A stretch of DNA of 64,000 bases, taken from the NCBI GenBank assembly GCA_002914845.1, contig JXTC01000219.1:183786-247785 (forward strand), written 5' to 3'. The position numbers and the translations under genes were made by a program. This stretch comes from Trema orientale (lineage: Eukaryota > Streptophyta > Magnoliopsida > Rosales > Cannabaceae). Shown piece after piece: positions 20,690-32,800 of this stretch. Within the stretch, counting starts at the first letter, position 1. Every line of letters begins with the position of its first letter. Below the pieces are notes generated by a model. The model ran no database searches, was not told the origin of the DNA, and was given only the letters and a program-made list of their open reading frames with translations.

Positions 20690-23100
20690 ATACTACTTTT
20701 TTAGTAGTCGTTTTTAAATTGAGATTCTAGTAGTGTCACAATTGTTATACAATGGGTCACACAATTTATAATTATGAAATAAAAAATTTCCACTAATGAA
20801 TAAAAAGAAATTGTACGACTGACTTTTCGTTACACATAACAAGATCACAAAAATACTAAAATATTACTAAAAAAAATCATTTTTCAAGGCATTCTTTAAA
20901 AAATTATTTTAGCTAAAATTACTACTATTTATGTCAATTTTTCTTTGAAAGAAGTCAAAAAATGGGCCAATAAAAAGTTCGTTGGGCCCACATTGCAATC
21001 ACTTTGGCAAGGTTGATGAAAGGGAGGCATGCACTGGGATCCGCTAGCTAAAAGTAATGCGCGACGGGCACAACCACCATCCACAGTAAACCTCACCATT
21101 TGGCAACTAGGAAACTGCCACGTGTGTGTTTGATCAACTCCGTATCGTACCCGGCAAATACTCTCTCAACGGCAGATGATGGATCCAAGTATTTATCCCA
21201 CCTGGGAAATAACCGAGGTGCACGTGATTACTGTTCAGTCGTCATCTGCACGTGACCTCTTTTTTCTTTTTCTTTATTTTTTTTTCCTCTTTTTGTCCTT
21301 TTAATACATTACCATAAATAGGATCAAGATGGCAGACATACCGTGGTAAATTGATGGCTGTCTAATTTAAAATTTTAGAAATTAATTGAAAGAAAACAAT
21401 GTTAAACCCATGAGTACTTAGATATGAACTTGAAAGCAAATTATGTTAAATTAAATTAAGAAAGGAAAAATGAATTTTAGTGGAACAGAACTATGGGTAC
21501 TGGGGCAGGTATTATTCCAATCAATGTTTGTTATAAAAACTTTAGTAGTTTATGTGCAAAAACATTGTATTTTATTTAAATATAGAATAATTTTTTGGTG
21601 ATAAATGAAGCCTATGGAGTCATGGACCTAATTGATGGTCGAGTTAAGCAAAAATATAGGCAAAGGTCAATTTTTGGCGTTTTAAAATGTATCAACTTTA
21701 TTGTACGTTGATCCGACTTTCCATGTTAGAGTTGGATTAATTAATAATTCAAAAAAAGGCCAATTAGTGAAAATATTTACTTTAAACAAACGTCAATGGA
21801 AATGATAGTGGTTTTTGCCTTTTTAATGCTTCTATTTATTTCCATTCTCTATTTTCCCCTCAAAAGTCACACAACACTAGTATTTAACCAAAAAAAAAAA
21901 AAAAAATCAACTTCAATATTTATGCATAGAGTATCATAAAATAATTCACTAAGGACTCAAATATTCATCCAATTCATTGGAATGTGGATGTTATTTAAAA
22001 ATTAGGGAAGATACATAGAAAGACAGAATACACTCCCCTTGCATTAGAAGGGATGCTACTTTGTAACCGAGAACAAAAGTTATTATTTGTCTAAGTTATT
22101 TAATTGAAAAATTAAGTTGGGATTCCAAAAGCTTCCTTAAAAGCATCACTAGCAAGCCAAATAGAATTGTAGCTCAATTAAAGAACAAATAAGGCACCTA
22201 AAATTGATTGTTATTATTAATTATTATTCGGCTTTAAAGCATTTATATTGTTGTGTTGTAAGGTGGAAAAAACTACATTCTTTTCTTTTAAGTTTGATTG
22301 AAAATTTTTGGAAAGAAATTATTGTAATGTACTTGATGTGTGCTTTTTATGTATGGTGAAATTACAACTTACAAAGACCACCAAGCTCAGGTTCCCTAAG
22401 AATAAGATCATAAACACTCATCGCTTTGCATCTGTCCCCACCTATAATTGCTTTATGTTTTATTTTTATGTGACAAGAAATGTGAATCAATTGACCACTA
22501 ACTCCATTTCTTCCCTTTATTTTTTCCTTTCTTTGTTGGCTTTTGGGCTTGGCATTGGTGGGGTTGCCTTAGTGGGGTTTGTTTTGTTCCTTAGAAATGC
22601 TTCCCCATTTCAAAGGTAATCAATAATCACCCCTTCCATTATGTTAGTTTCAATATAATTCGCAACTTAATAATCGAAATTTGTTACATAAACCAAAAAT
22701 TTAGAAAAAAAATGTTAATAATTGATTTATGCCATTTGTATTATATAGTATAGTATATACACAGTTATATATGAGTTGTGTACGCTGTATGCATATGTAT
22801 GGTAGCTTCTAGATTACTTCAAGAATAATATACCACGAATCTACGGGAATATAAAAAAGCAAAAAAGAAAATATTTATCGTTGAAGAAAATAATACTCAC
22901 AAAAAATAACCAATAAAAATCTAATGATTGCTTGGCTAAAAAGTTATTAATAAGAAATCTTGGGGTTTTTTTATTAATAAAAAAAATTTAAATAAAAGAA
23001 GGAAAGTGACAAGTGACAACCAAACAAAATTAAACAAAAGCAAAATAATTCAAACATTGAGTGAGAAAGTATTTTTTTTATTTTAAATATAATTATTGCG
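20690..23100. other. Intergenic, no gene seen apart from a G-box cluster
   Basis: No coding-like frame was accepted; the short plus frame at 22308-22619 has no family features. The cluster at 21119-21254 is described separately. Confidence 0.5.
21119..21254. promoter_or_regulatory. Three CACGTG G-boxes in 136 bp
   Basis: CACGTG occurs at 21119-21124, 21221-21226 and 21249-21254 in a GC-richer patch inside AT-rich DNA. G-boxes bind bZIP (ABA/ABRE) and bHLH (PIF-type) factors. The nearest gene is the FLZ gene, about 2.2 kb downstream, so this could be a distal regulatory module or the promoter of an unseen transcript. Confidence 0.45.
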
Positions 23101-23208
23101 GTTCCTCTGAAACCACAGGCGTTATAGAGAAGGAAGAAGGAGAAGAAGAAGACGAAGAAGATCAGAGTGAGCTGAGCCTTTAAGCTTGGCTCCTCTTCCT
23201 CTGAACCT

Positions 23209-23240
<32 letters not shown>

Positions 23241-23452
23241 GCTTTAGAGGTTTGGAAAAAAAAAAAAAAAAAAAAAAAAAAGGAAGAAGAAGAATCCATT
23301 TCTTGCTTCTACATCACTCTTATATGAAAGCTTTAATATCTTTTCCTTAATGTCATCTGCACTTGTTAGGAGTCAAAGCTTGGTGGGTCTTCCTCTGCTT
23401 TGACAAAAACTCAATCTGAATTTTGGTTGAAGAATCTAACAATTGCACAAAC
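23100..23452 (+). promoter_or_regulatory. Probable 5' leader of the FLZ gene
   Basis: GA- and CT-rich sequence, with a (CT)n run at about 23211-23240 and a long A-run at 23257-23281, leads to the ATG at 23453. CT-rich leaders are common in plant mRNAs. The transcription start cannot be placed from sequence alone. Confidence 0.4.
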
Positions 23453-25600
23453 ATGGAGATTTCATCTGGGAAAAGAAAACCCACCATCAATATCTCTCTC
23501 TTCGCCACTTTGTCCGAGTCTTTCTCTCTCGAGAAGCCATCCAACACCGCCAAGTCTCCGAGAAATTTCCAAGCTGGTTTGGTGGGTCTCGGCATAGTGG
23601 CTGCCATGACCGATTTGAGCTATTCCCATGGACATGAAGCATTTGCTGGAGCCTCTGCTAATCTAGCGGCGTCGCCCAAATCGAGCCCGATCCCTATTGT
23701 TTCGTCTGCAGCGAGAGCCACTGCTCATTTCAGAGGTGGGCTTGGTTTGGAGAGGGATGATGATGATGATGATGATGATGAAGTGGATGAGTTGTCAGAG
23801 AGCTATACTTGTGTGATTTCTCACCATGGCAACAATTTGATCAGGAAACGTGTTTACTATGATGACAAGCTTAATGGTGTTGTTAATGATGCTTGTATGG
23901 TTACCTCTGGTGTGTTCTCTGCTTCACCGGCTAATATCGGGGAATTGGAGAGAGAGTTTTGGACTGAGGATTTTTTGACTTGTTGCTTTCTCTGCAAGAA
24001 GCAGCTTCAAGGACTGGACATATTCATGTACAGGTAAGAGAAGAACTGCAATAACAATTATTTAGATCGTGTTTTGAAGCCTTTTGATTGGCTAAGATTG
24101 ATTTGCGTATGATTAGTATTTCATGAAGTTTTTGTTAGAACTAATTAGCTGTTGTTGACTTTTTTTTTTTCCTTGAATGTTTACTGTGTATCAATTGTCA
24201 TTTCTGAGCTAGCTCGCAGTTAGGTATAGATTATATGCTGAGCCGTGAGCATGATAGGGTGATTATTGATAGGTATACACACCTAATTTTGGCTCGAATA
24301 GACTTCACCTTTGGTTATCTAGAGTTTGGTTTCGTTGACAAAGTCTTGCACTAGCTTGACCTTTGTGTTGTTTGACATCTAATAGTAATAATGCTTGAAT
24401 GTTTATGCTATGTATAGGATTTAACTATTCATTCGACGTTAATGATTTCATATATCACTTGCAGAAAATGAGAACGGGAAATTGATATTTGATTGTTTGT
24501 ACGTTTCTCTATTAGCAATTGCTGTAGTTGGCGTGTATGGTTTTAGTACAGCCTTGATGTTTTGCCAACTGCTGTGTCTATTAGTGTATTAAGTTATCTA
24601 TATCTTGTGACCATAAGCCGTCTTCCTTAGTTTGCACTCTTTTCTTCACGATGGCTTGCGGAAGCACTCTAATCACATAGTATTAAGCTTGTTGCGTCCA
24701 ATCCTCAACTTTGATCTATCTTGCATAAGTGACCAGATTAAGTTTTCCAAGTTTTCATTATCTGGAGAATTTTCACTCAGGTTTATGTTACTGCAGCATA
24801 ATTACTAGTGTCAATCAATAAAAGATTCATAAGAGTTTGAATTTTGACTGCTTTATCCATGCTTGAGAACTATTGACGGGGGGTTTTTTACGCCAAATTG
24901 CTAATAATTATTAGAAAATTGCATCTTTCTTTGTAAAGGTGCAACATGACAGCTGTTTCCTTAATCATTAGTTTGAGCAGTGCTTGTATCCCTTTGAAGC
25001 CACAATTTTGTACTCGGTCCTTTGTTCAAAATTATTAACTTTGATATAATAGTACAGTCGCTTTTACTTTCTTGAAACACAAACGTTTTTCAACTATTCT
25101 TGAGCTTCCTTCTGTTTTACGTTCACCATTTTGTGAGCCACTTTGTCAACTGTTCATTACGCGTCTATAACCACTACTTATCCTTGGGGTTCATGTTCTC
25201 AAAAATTGNNCATGTATGCTGTTTCGAAGGAGTACTGAAACTGTTGACAATTTCTGATTCTAGGTTGGCCATCTGGTTCTTGCCTCTTGCGATAGTATGT
25301 CTTAGTGAAATTGGCTTCTTACTTTTACTGTTTGTAGTATTTGGTGTTCAGTTGTTGGGATGCTTCATTAGGGTGTTTATAAAAAGTTCATTATGTTGGC
25401 CTAATATAAGATTGGTTGGCCTTTGTTTGAATTGCAGAGGAGAAAAAGCATTTTGCAGTAGCGAGTGCCGGGACAAACACATCAGAAGTGAAGATTATAA
25501 AGACAAGTGCAGGTCTGAAGCAATGAAACCATCTCTTGATTACTCTGTCTCTCCCCGCTCTAGTCCACAGGTGTTTTTTGCTGGGGTTGCTGCAGCATGA
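23453..25600 (+). CDS. FCS-like zinc finger (FLZ, DUF581) protein
   Basis: Two exons: 23453-24033 and 25438-25600, joined in phase 2 across a 1.4-kb intron that holds a 2-base N gap; 247 residues. The FLZ domain is split by the intron: FLTCCFLCKKQLQGLDIFMY (about 174-193), then GEKAFCSSECRDKHI, giving C178-x2-C181 and C200-x3-C204. The split site is the usual FLZ intron position. Upstream are ESFSLEKPSNTAKSPRNFQ (a conserved N-terminal segment of larger family members) and an eight-aspartate run coded by (GAT)n at about 23757. FLZ proteins are plant adaptors that bind SnRK1 kinase subunits and respond to sugar and ABA. The C-terminus ends FFAGVAAA. No signal peptide or membrane segment. Confidence 0.92.
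25209..25210. other. Two undetermined bases
   Basis: NN inside the FLZ intron. No effect on the coding model. Confidence 1.
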
Positions 25601-26757
25601 ATTTTTTTTTTTGTTACTTTCAAAATTAGTATGAGTAAATAAAAGGATCCGAAAGGGTATCCAAAATAAACTTGGTACATCGGCATATAGATAATATACA
25701 AAGTAGCAGTTAAAACAAAGAAGAGTATAAACATTAAGCAGTAAGCAGGTAGCCTTTACTCGTACTTGCGGAAGAAATTCTTATGAGAATATATAAACGT
25801 GTATGAAACTTGACGAGGGAGAATCATTATGTACATCTCCTTTTCCGAAATCTAATGGTCATATATCTTATAATGACTACTTCAATTAAATATCCAGTTT
25901 ATGCTACTTTCTGATTATTAAGCATTCCCGTGGCTTTTTATATGAGTTTTAAGTATTTCATAATTTTTCTTGATGAGAAGGACAACCATGAATCAATACA
26001 TATTAACATGCATGCATAGACTAATGCTGCTGATATTCTGACAATCTTATATGGACGAACCTTTGAGATTATGAGGGAAACTTCAACATGCCTTTCCGGT
26101 AAAGAGCGCGTTGCTCTTATGAATCATATAAAATCTGAATAAAATATTAATACATGGGCCTTCAGATATAAACCACTGGAATAGTAGGCCAAGTGAAAGG
26201 GGTATTGGACCTTATAATTTACTAATTTAAAAATCTAGATTTTAACATTTTCACTATTTTTTAGTATTTAGGTGGGTAACTTATGTTAGCTGATATAAGT
26301 TGCAAACCAGGTGATTAGTTTAGTTACCCACTAGGTATAGTGGGTAACTTTTTTAGAGTTACCCAGTAAGTGATTATCTTCCATCAAAAAAAAAAAAAAA
26401 ATCTAGGTGATTATCAAGTGGTCTAGTCATCGGATGACCACGAGATCACCTAGTGGGTGACTTACAGTAGTTTGTTAATCAGCAAAATCTGAATAGAAAA
26501 ATTGGATTTTTTCATTAATCCTATTCTTTTTCCTGTGCTCTCATGAATAACCCAAGTATAGATGAACTCAGGCTGGATTTAGTATTGGGCTTAATACAAA
26601 CTAAAGCCCACAACTCCACTTTGACTTTGTAGGAAGAAAAAATTGACCACTGTAGTGGTGGTCGTGGAAGGTAGAACAAGTTTGACCAGTACGAAAACAA
26701 GGAAAATACATTGTTTAAATTGAAAAGTATCAAACATTTATATTAATATTTCCATTT
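25601..26757. other. Intergenic; GTGGGTAAC-type short repeats
   Basis: Between about 26270 and 26465 variants of AGTGGGTAACTT/GTTACCCACTAGG occur several times in both orientations. No gene seen. Confidence 0.5.
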
Positions 26758-26758
26758 C

Positions 26759-26916
26759 ACCTACCAACTAATCTAAACTCGGTGACTTTAGTTAAAGATC
26801 AACTTCTCCGCTTCATCCTCCTCCTCCTACCTTGATTTTTGTAGAGCCCATTGTATTGCCTCAAAAACCATTTGACACCACCAACCCCTCCATGCTCTCC
26901 ATTTCCACTATATAAA
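26759..26916 (+). promoter_or_regulatory. C4H core promoter: AC elements and TATA box
   Basis: ACCTACC (AC-I) at 26759-26765 and ACCAACC (AC-II) at 26880-26886 precede TATATAAA at 26909-26916, itself 127 bases before the ATG at 27043. AC elements are the MYB-binding sites that coordinate phenylpropanoid genes (PAL, C4H, 4CL), so their presence agrees with the gene identity. Confidence 0.7.
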
Positions 26917-27042
26917 TCTGTGTCATTTCCCTCCTTAATCTCAAGTCTCAACTCTCTTTACATCATTCTTCTCCACCTAGCTAGCTAGTACAATCTCTTC
27001 AATCTCTCTTTTCCCTATTCTTGTAAACTACAAAGTACAAAG

Positions 27043-28818
27043 ATGGGTCATCTTGGTCTCAAATCCATTATTTTCCCTATTCTTCTTACGATAACACTTG
27101 TGTCAACCTTAACCACCAAGCTATCTATCCTGCTTGTTGTTCCTCTAGTTTTCCATGTCTTGCTACGTTCCATTTCCAAGCGTTCCTCCAACAACCTCCC
27201 TCCCGGCCCGCTTTCCCTCCCAATTGTTGGAAACTGGCTCCAAGTTGGCAATGACTTGAACCATCGGTTTCTTGCTTCCCTCTCCCAAACTTACGGCTCC
27301 GTTTTCCTCCTCAAACTTGGCTCCAGAAACTTGACTGTTGTGTCTGACCCTGAACTCGCCAACCAAGTCCTCCACGCTCAAGGTGTCGAATTTGGCTCCC
27401 GCCCCCGCAACGTTGTCTTCGACATATTCACTGGCAATGGACAAGACATGGTCTTCACTGTCTACGGAGACCACTGGCGCAAGATGCGCAGAATCATGAC
27501 ATTGCCGTTTTTCACAAACAAAGTTGTCCACCTCTACAGTAGTATGTGGGAGCAGGAAATGGACTTGGTCGTTGATGACCTTAATAGAGATGAGAGAGTG
27601 AGAAGTGAAGGGATTGTTATCAGGAGGAGACTGCAGTTGATGCTGTACAATATCATGTACAGAATGATGTTTGACACCAAGTTCGAGTCGCTAGAAGATC
27701 CGTTGTTCATTGAAGCTACTAAGTTCAACTCCGAAAGAAGCCGACTTGCGCAGAGTTTCGAGTATAACTACGGAGATTTCATTCCTTTGCTGAGACCATT
27801 CTTGAGAGGCTACTTGAACAAGTGCAGGGACTTGCAGTCTAGAAGGCTGGCCTTCTTCAACAACTACTTTGTTAACAAAAGAAGGTACAAAAAACATAGA
27901 GAGTCCCCTAATCTCCTTTCTTCTTTTCCTTTTTTTTTTTTTTTTTTGGGTAAGATTCTAAAAGCAGATGAATAAGAAAGGTGTTTGATGAAACTTGCTA
28001 TTTTTAAAATTTTCTACGTAATCAACTTTTTACGATAGAATTCAACATTAATGCTCGGGAGTAATGCACGTGCTTCTTTCAGGGAAATTATGGCTGCGAA
28101 TGGAGAGAAGCACAAGATAAGCTGCGCCATTGACCACATAATAGATGCTGAGAAGAAAGGAGAGATCAGTAAAGAAAATGTACTCTACATCGTCGAGAAC
28201 ATCAATGTTGCAGCCATAGAGACCACGTTATGGTCCATGGAATGGGCTATAGCTGAGTTGGTTAACCATCCAACCGTTCAAAGCAAAGTCCGGGAAGAGA
28301 TCAGAGCCGTCCTTAAAGGAGAACCAGTAACAGAATCAAACCTAAATGAGTTGCCATATCTACAAGCCACGGTGAAGGAGACTTTAAGATTACACACTCC
28401 AATACCCCTGTTAGTACCACATATGAACCTTGAAGAAGCAAAGCTAGGAGGTTACACCATTCCAAGAGAATCCAAGGTTGTGGTCAATGCCTGGTGGCTT
28501 GCCAACAACCCTGCCTGGTGGAAGAAGCCAGAGGAATTCAGGCCGGAGCGGTTCTTGGAAGAGGAAGGCAGCACTGAAGCCGTGGCAGGTGGGAAAGTTG
28601 ATTTTCGATTCCTACCATTTGGGGTGGGAAGGAGGAGCTGCCCCGGAATCATACTTGCCCTGCCAATCCTGGCTTCTGTTATAGCGAAACTGGTTTCGAG
28701 TTTTGAGATGAAGGCTCCTAAGGGAGTGGAGAAGGTTGATGTGAGTGAAAAAGGAGGACAGTTCAGCTTGCATCTAGCAAACCATTCCACGGTTGTGTTC
28801 CATCCAATCAGGGCATGA
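27043..28818 (+). CDS. CYP73A: Trans-cinnamate 4-monooxygenase (C4H), class II CYP73A
   Basis: Exons 27043-27884 and 28083-28818, phase 2; 525 residues. It hydroxylates trans-cinnamate to p-coumarate, the second step of the phenylpropanoid pathway, at the ER membrane with P450 reductase. Visible: an N-terminal hydrophobic anchor, the proline-rich hinge [18 protein letters not shown], the C4H signature [20 protein letters not shown], the I-helix AAIETT (about 324-329), ETLR (E380-R383), PERF, and heme-binding [10 protein letters not shown] with C467. It has [14 protein letters not shown] where class I enzymes have [14 protein letters not shown]. The longer, unrelated N-terminus and the replaced residues place it in class II, known from several dicots and often stress- or development-linked. 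Only one intron is present, at the conserved first site; class I genes usually have two. The intron starts GTACAA and has a long T-run. Convergent with the ARF gene. Confidence 0.95.
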
Positions 28819-29850
28819 CTTTCATAGCCGAGTTAGGAACCTCAAGGACCAATTGGTTCAGTTTCATTCAGCATCTACTATTTTATTCATCTGTTGTGTG
28901 TTTCTTCACTTTTAAGTATTCTTTTCTCCATCAAAAAAGAACGCAAGAATAAAGCATAGTTTCAGATTAGCCCGAGTGTGTGGACATTAATCCAAAAACA
29001 AAATTTGGACAAACAGAAATCTGTCTCTCAATCTTTATTATAACAATAACTAGAGATTTCAAACTTCCGAGTCTCTAAAAGCTGCAATTCATAAATGCTT
29101 CAGCTGTAATTAAATTTTATTTTACAAAGGTGTCTCCTTAGAATGAATTCAACGCAGAATTATGTCCAACTCAAAATGAAGAGATGATAAGTACAATAGG
29201 CATTAACAGAAATAAAGAACAGAGAAAGGGTCGATGGGAACCTGAATTTCGAACCTTCATATCAAAGCACATCATCAATGTTCTATCTATACACTTGGAA
29301 TACTAAAGCACAAAAAATTCAAAATCTGAGCATACATTGCCTTGCGAGTTACAATCTTTGACTAATATAAATTAATTTCATTAAAGAAATCTACAAATTT
29401 ACACACTCAGAACTAGCCATTAAAAAATTTATGCTTCTACTTTCTACAATACACTTGAGTGGGAGAACTTCAAAACTGGAAAAAAAGAAGAAAGGGGCGG
29501 AGGGAAAAAAACAAGAATTATTACATATTCCTTTTACAACAAGAGGAGTCAAAAATCCACAGCCAACTGGGATGGTGGGTTTGGTGCACTGCGCTCCTCT
29601 TAGAACTTGGGAGCCTTGGAATCAATCAGTCAGAAGGGAGTTCTGTTTGCGAATCACCTTTGCTTACTATCTGGAGCTGAAGTAATTTTTATCTGTCAAA
29701 TTATCACTTCTTAATTTGTTTGCTGCTGCAAAGCCACTGACTACTATCCAGCGGCAGCATTATAACATGCTTAAATACATTAAGCAGTCTTGATGGAGCG
29801 ATGTTCGCTTCCGAACCCCAAGAAGAATGTCAGCATTCAGCTAAACTACA
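28819..29850. other. Convergent 3' region between C4H and ARF
   Basis: Holds the 3' UTRs of both genes and about 0.5 kb of spacer. No further gene seen. Confidence 0.5.
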
Positions 29851-32800
29851 TTATGCATTCCCACCATCAGAACTGCTGCATGCTTGATTTGGAAGTACAC
29901 CGCTGCCCCCAAAATCTCCATCCAAGCTCATTTGCTGGACTTCTTGAGGAGAGAGAATCTTAATGCAGCGAACACAGTTCACAAACTCCCTGAAACACAC
30001 ATAACCAAACAATGTTTAGTGCATGTGGGAAACATAAGTGTATGCATCTGATGGTACTGCCAGAAACAAAAACAAAAAAAAAGAGAAAAAAGACTTACTG
30101 CCATGGGTCGTCTCCAACCAGCAGAATATCGTTTTCATGATCCTTATATACTAGTTTCCAGCCTACTCTCTGTCGGTCTTCTAATTGTCCCTCAATTCCA
30201 AATCTACGAGCCAGATCTTGTTTAAGCTCATCATAACCCGAATAGCGAGTAATATCAATAGATCTCCCAACAGCTCCACGTTTGTATACCTTTTCGGAGA
30301 AATTAGCCATGTTAGAAACCAAGAACAATTAACTTTAAAAATGATAATTAAAATAGTTCCATTAGTTGAATTGTTCTGTCAAAAACATCAAACCTTAGTA
30401 TATGTCCGCATCCGTTGAAGTTGTGGTGCTGGTGCCCATGGTCCTCGGTTCAAGAAGCTGCTATCATTGATCGTTGAGTCAATGGAATTAAATGTCATAT
30501 CAGGAACCCCAAATGACTGCGAAACCATAGAAGATGAAAGTTCCTGCTGAGCATCTTTTGAATTTTCATAGCAGTTCAGAATGCCTCCCGAAGAAAGATT
30601 ACTTGGAAAATCCTTTCCTAACCCCGCCAAGCCCTTGGTCAATAAAGGATCAGGATTCAAAGGTACCCCTAACTGGCCATCAATGGTATTCCCATATGAA
30701 ACATTGTTTCCCTGATCTGCCTGAACTTCCCTATCTTGACTTGCTTCTCTAAAAAGCATTGATTGTGGATTGAAAGGAAATTGGTTATTATTCTGCTGCA
30801 AATTCACATCATTCTGAGAAAGGCAAACTGAAGTTGTTGAAGATGAAGTATCCAAGTAATCTGTTTGAGCAGCTGCACCGTTCATGTATGTATGTGGTGT
30901 ACAAATTCCTTGACTTTGACTTCTAGGAATGTTCAGTGAAGGCTTGACTTCAGACTTCTGCTGGAAATCTTTAATGAAGTAAACATTAGATGAAATTGTT
31001 TCCAAGGCATTGGGACTCAAGATAGTGGCAGCAGATTGTGCCATGTCTTCCGCCAAAACTGTACTTCGGTGAACCCTGCTGTTTATAACTGGTTGAACTC
31101 CATTTGAACCACAATTGTTCGTAGATGGAGATGTTGAACAAGATGGAACATCATCGGTGATCCCAGACTGCCCTGCTCCCACAGCTCCTGTCATTACACT
31201 GCTACCACCCACAGCAACTTGATTTGTTACTGAGTTTGGGGGAAGCCCCATGTGCCCAGGCGTTTCGGACAGCATGCCAGGCTGTTGCTGTTGAAGCTTT
31301 GGCTGATGGGGTGTTTGAGAGAATCGACCATTGTTTTGGTTGATGTTATTCTTTGTCATCTGCTGTGTGATTGTGTTTGGTTGAGGGAGTGAGCTTGTGA
31401 CCATTTGTGGCATCTCCAGCATTTGGGTGGAAGTTGCAGACCTGGAGAAGCTCTGGGACACATCTAAAAGTTGCCTCTGCTGATCCTGGATTTGAGTTTG
31501 AGTAAGTTGAGCTGGCTGTTGCAGTGAAGACTGTTGAGCTAAAATTGACTGCTGTTGCTGCTGAAGCTTCTCTAACAACTGAAGCCGAAGCTGATTATCT
31601 GAAATATGTTGTAACTGTTGGTTAATTTGATCAGGAAGCTGAGATTGAATTATATTTTGCTGTTGGCTCTGGCTTGTAATTTGTGGCTGATGATGCTGAT
31701 TTTGGGAGAGGTTTCTTTGAAGCTGATTGTTCTGCATAGACGTTTGCTGCTGAAGGATATTACTTGTCTGGACAATATTTTGAGGCTGCAGAATCTGTGC
31801 CTGAACTTGACTTGAAGATAGAGTTTGGTTAACTATATTCTGTCTTGGTTGCTGAGTAACATCACTCAACGGTTGTGGCTGTATAATGGATCCTAGAGGG
31901 TTCAATGTAGATGGTAGCTTTGAGAGTTGATCAAGTTGCTGGGCTTGCTGAGGTATCCTTTGAGAATTGAATTGTAAGTTATTTGCCTGAGATATTTGGG
32001 GTGCTGACAAGCCCAGCTGCCGAGAAAGATCAGCTCCAGGAAGATTTTGGATAACAGAACCCGAGAAGGAATGTTGCATGTAATTTGGCTGGATGGAGTT
32101 TGCCAAGGCAGGGTTTTGCTGCATGTTCATCCACTGGACTAAGCTAAAGCCAGGAAAACCCTGGTTGTCCTTCATGCACATATCATCACCAAGCCAAGGC
32201 ATTGTTCTCTTAAACAGGCTATCCAAGTCAGAGGAGTCATCATCTACAAAATAGATACCAAGGTTAGTCACTCATCCTATCCTCTTTGTAAGTCCATGTT
32301 TTCGAAACTATAGAAATCAATGTCCAAACCAAAAAATTCAATGACTGGAAATATTTCAAATGTGTGCATCGCATACCTGGCATTCCTGGTTGCCTTGGAC
32401 GCTTTGATCTGAAGAATGGAGGGGGACATATGAAAAATGGAGCGGTAACAGGTTCAATCTCCCAGATTGAGACCCTATTACGCCTTTCCCCAGCAGTTGA
32501 CTCATCCCAACCAACCTATTCAAGTATACAAAAGGAAATTACAGTAGTATTCTACAATACTGATCAGAAAAATATGCCAAAACTGCAAAAAAAGGGAGGG
32601 AAAAAGAGACAAAATGCAATGAGCTAACCTGCAAATTACGCCATTGTGAATTCTTCCATCTAGCAGGATCAAGATCACTAATACCTGTAATTGTACCCAT
32701 ATATCTGCAGAAGGAATTGATATTGTTTTCAGACCAAAATTATTCATATTCCAGAAAAAAAAAAAAAATTCTTGAAATCCAGGAAGGTAATATGTTTCTC

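Noticed and set aside
22308-22619. 103-residue plus frame with a hydrophobic stretch
   Set aside because: No family similarity, no splice or promoter context; chance in AT-rich DNA.
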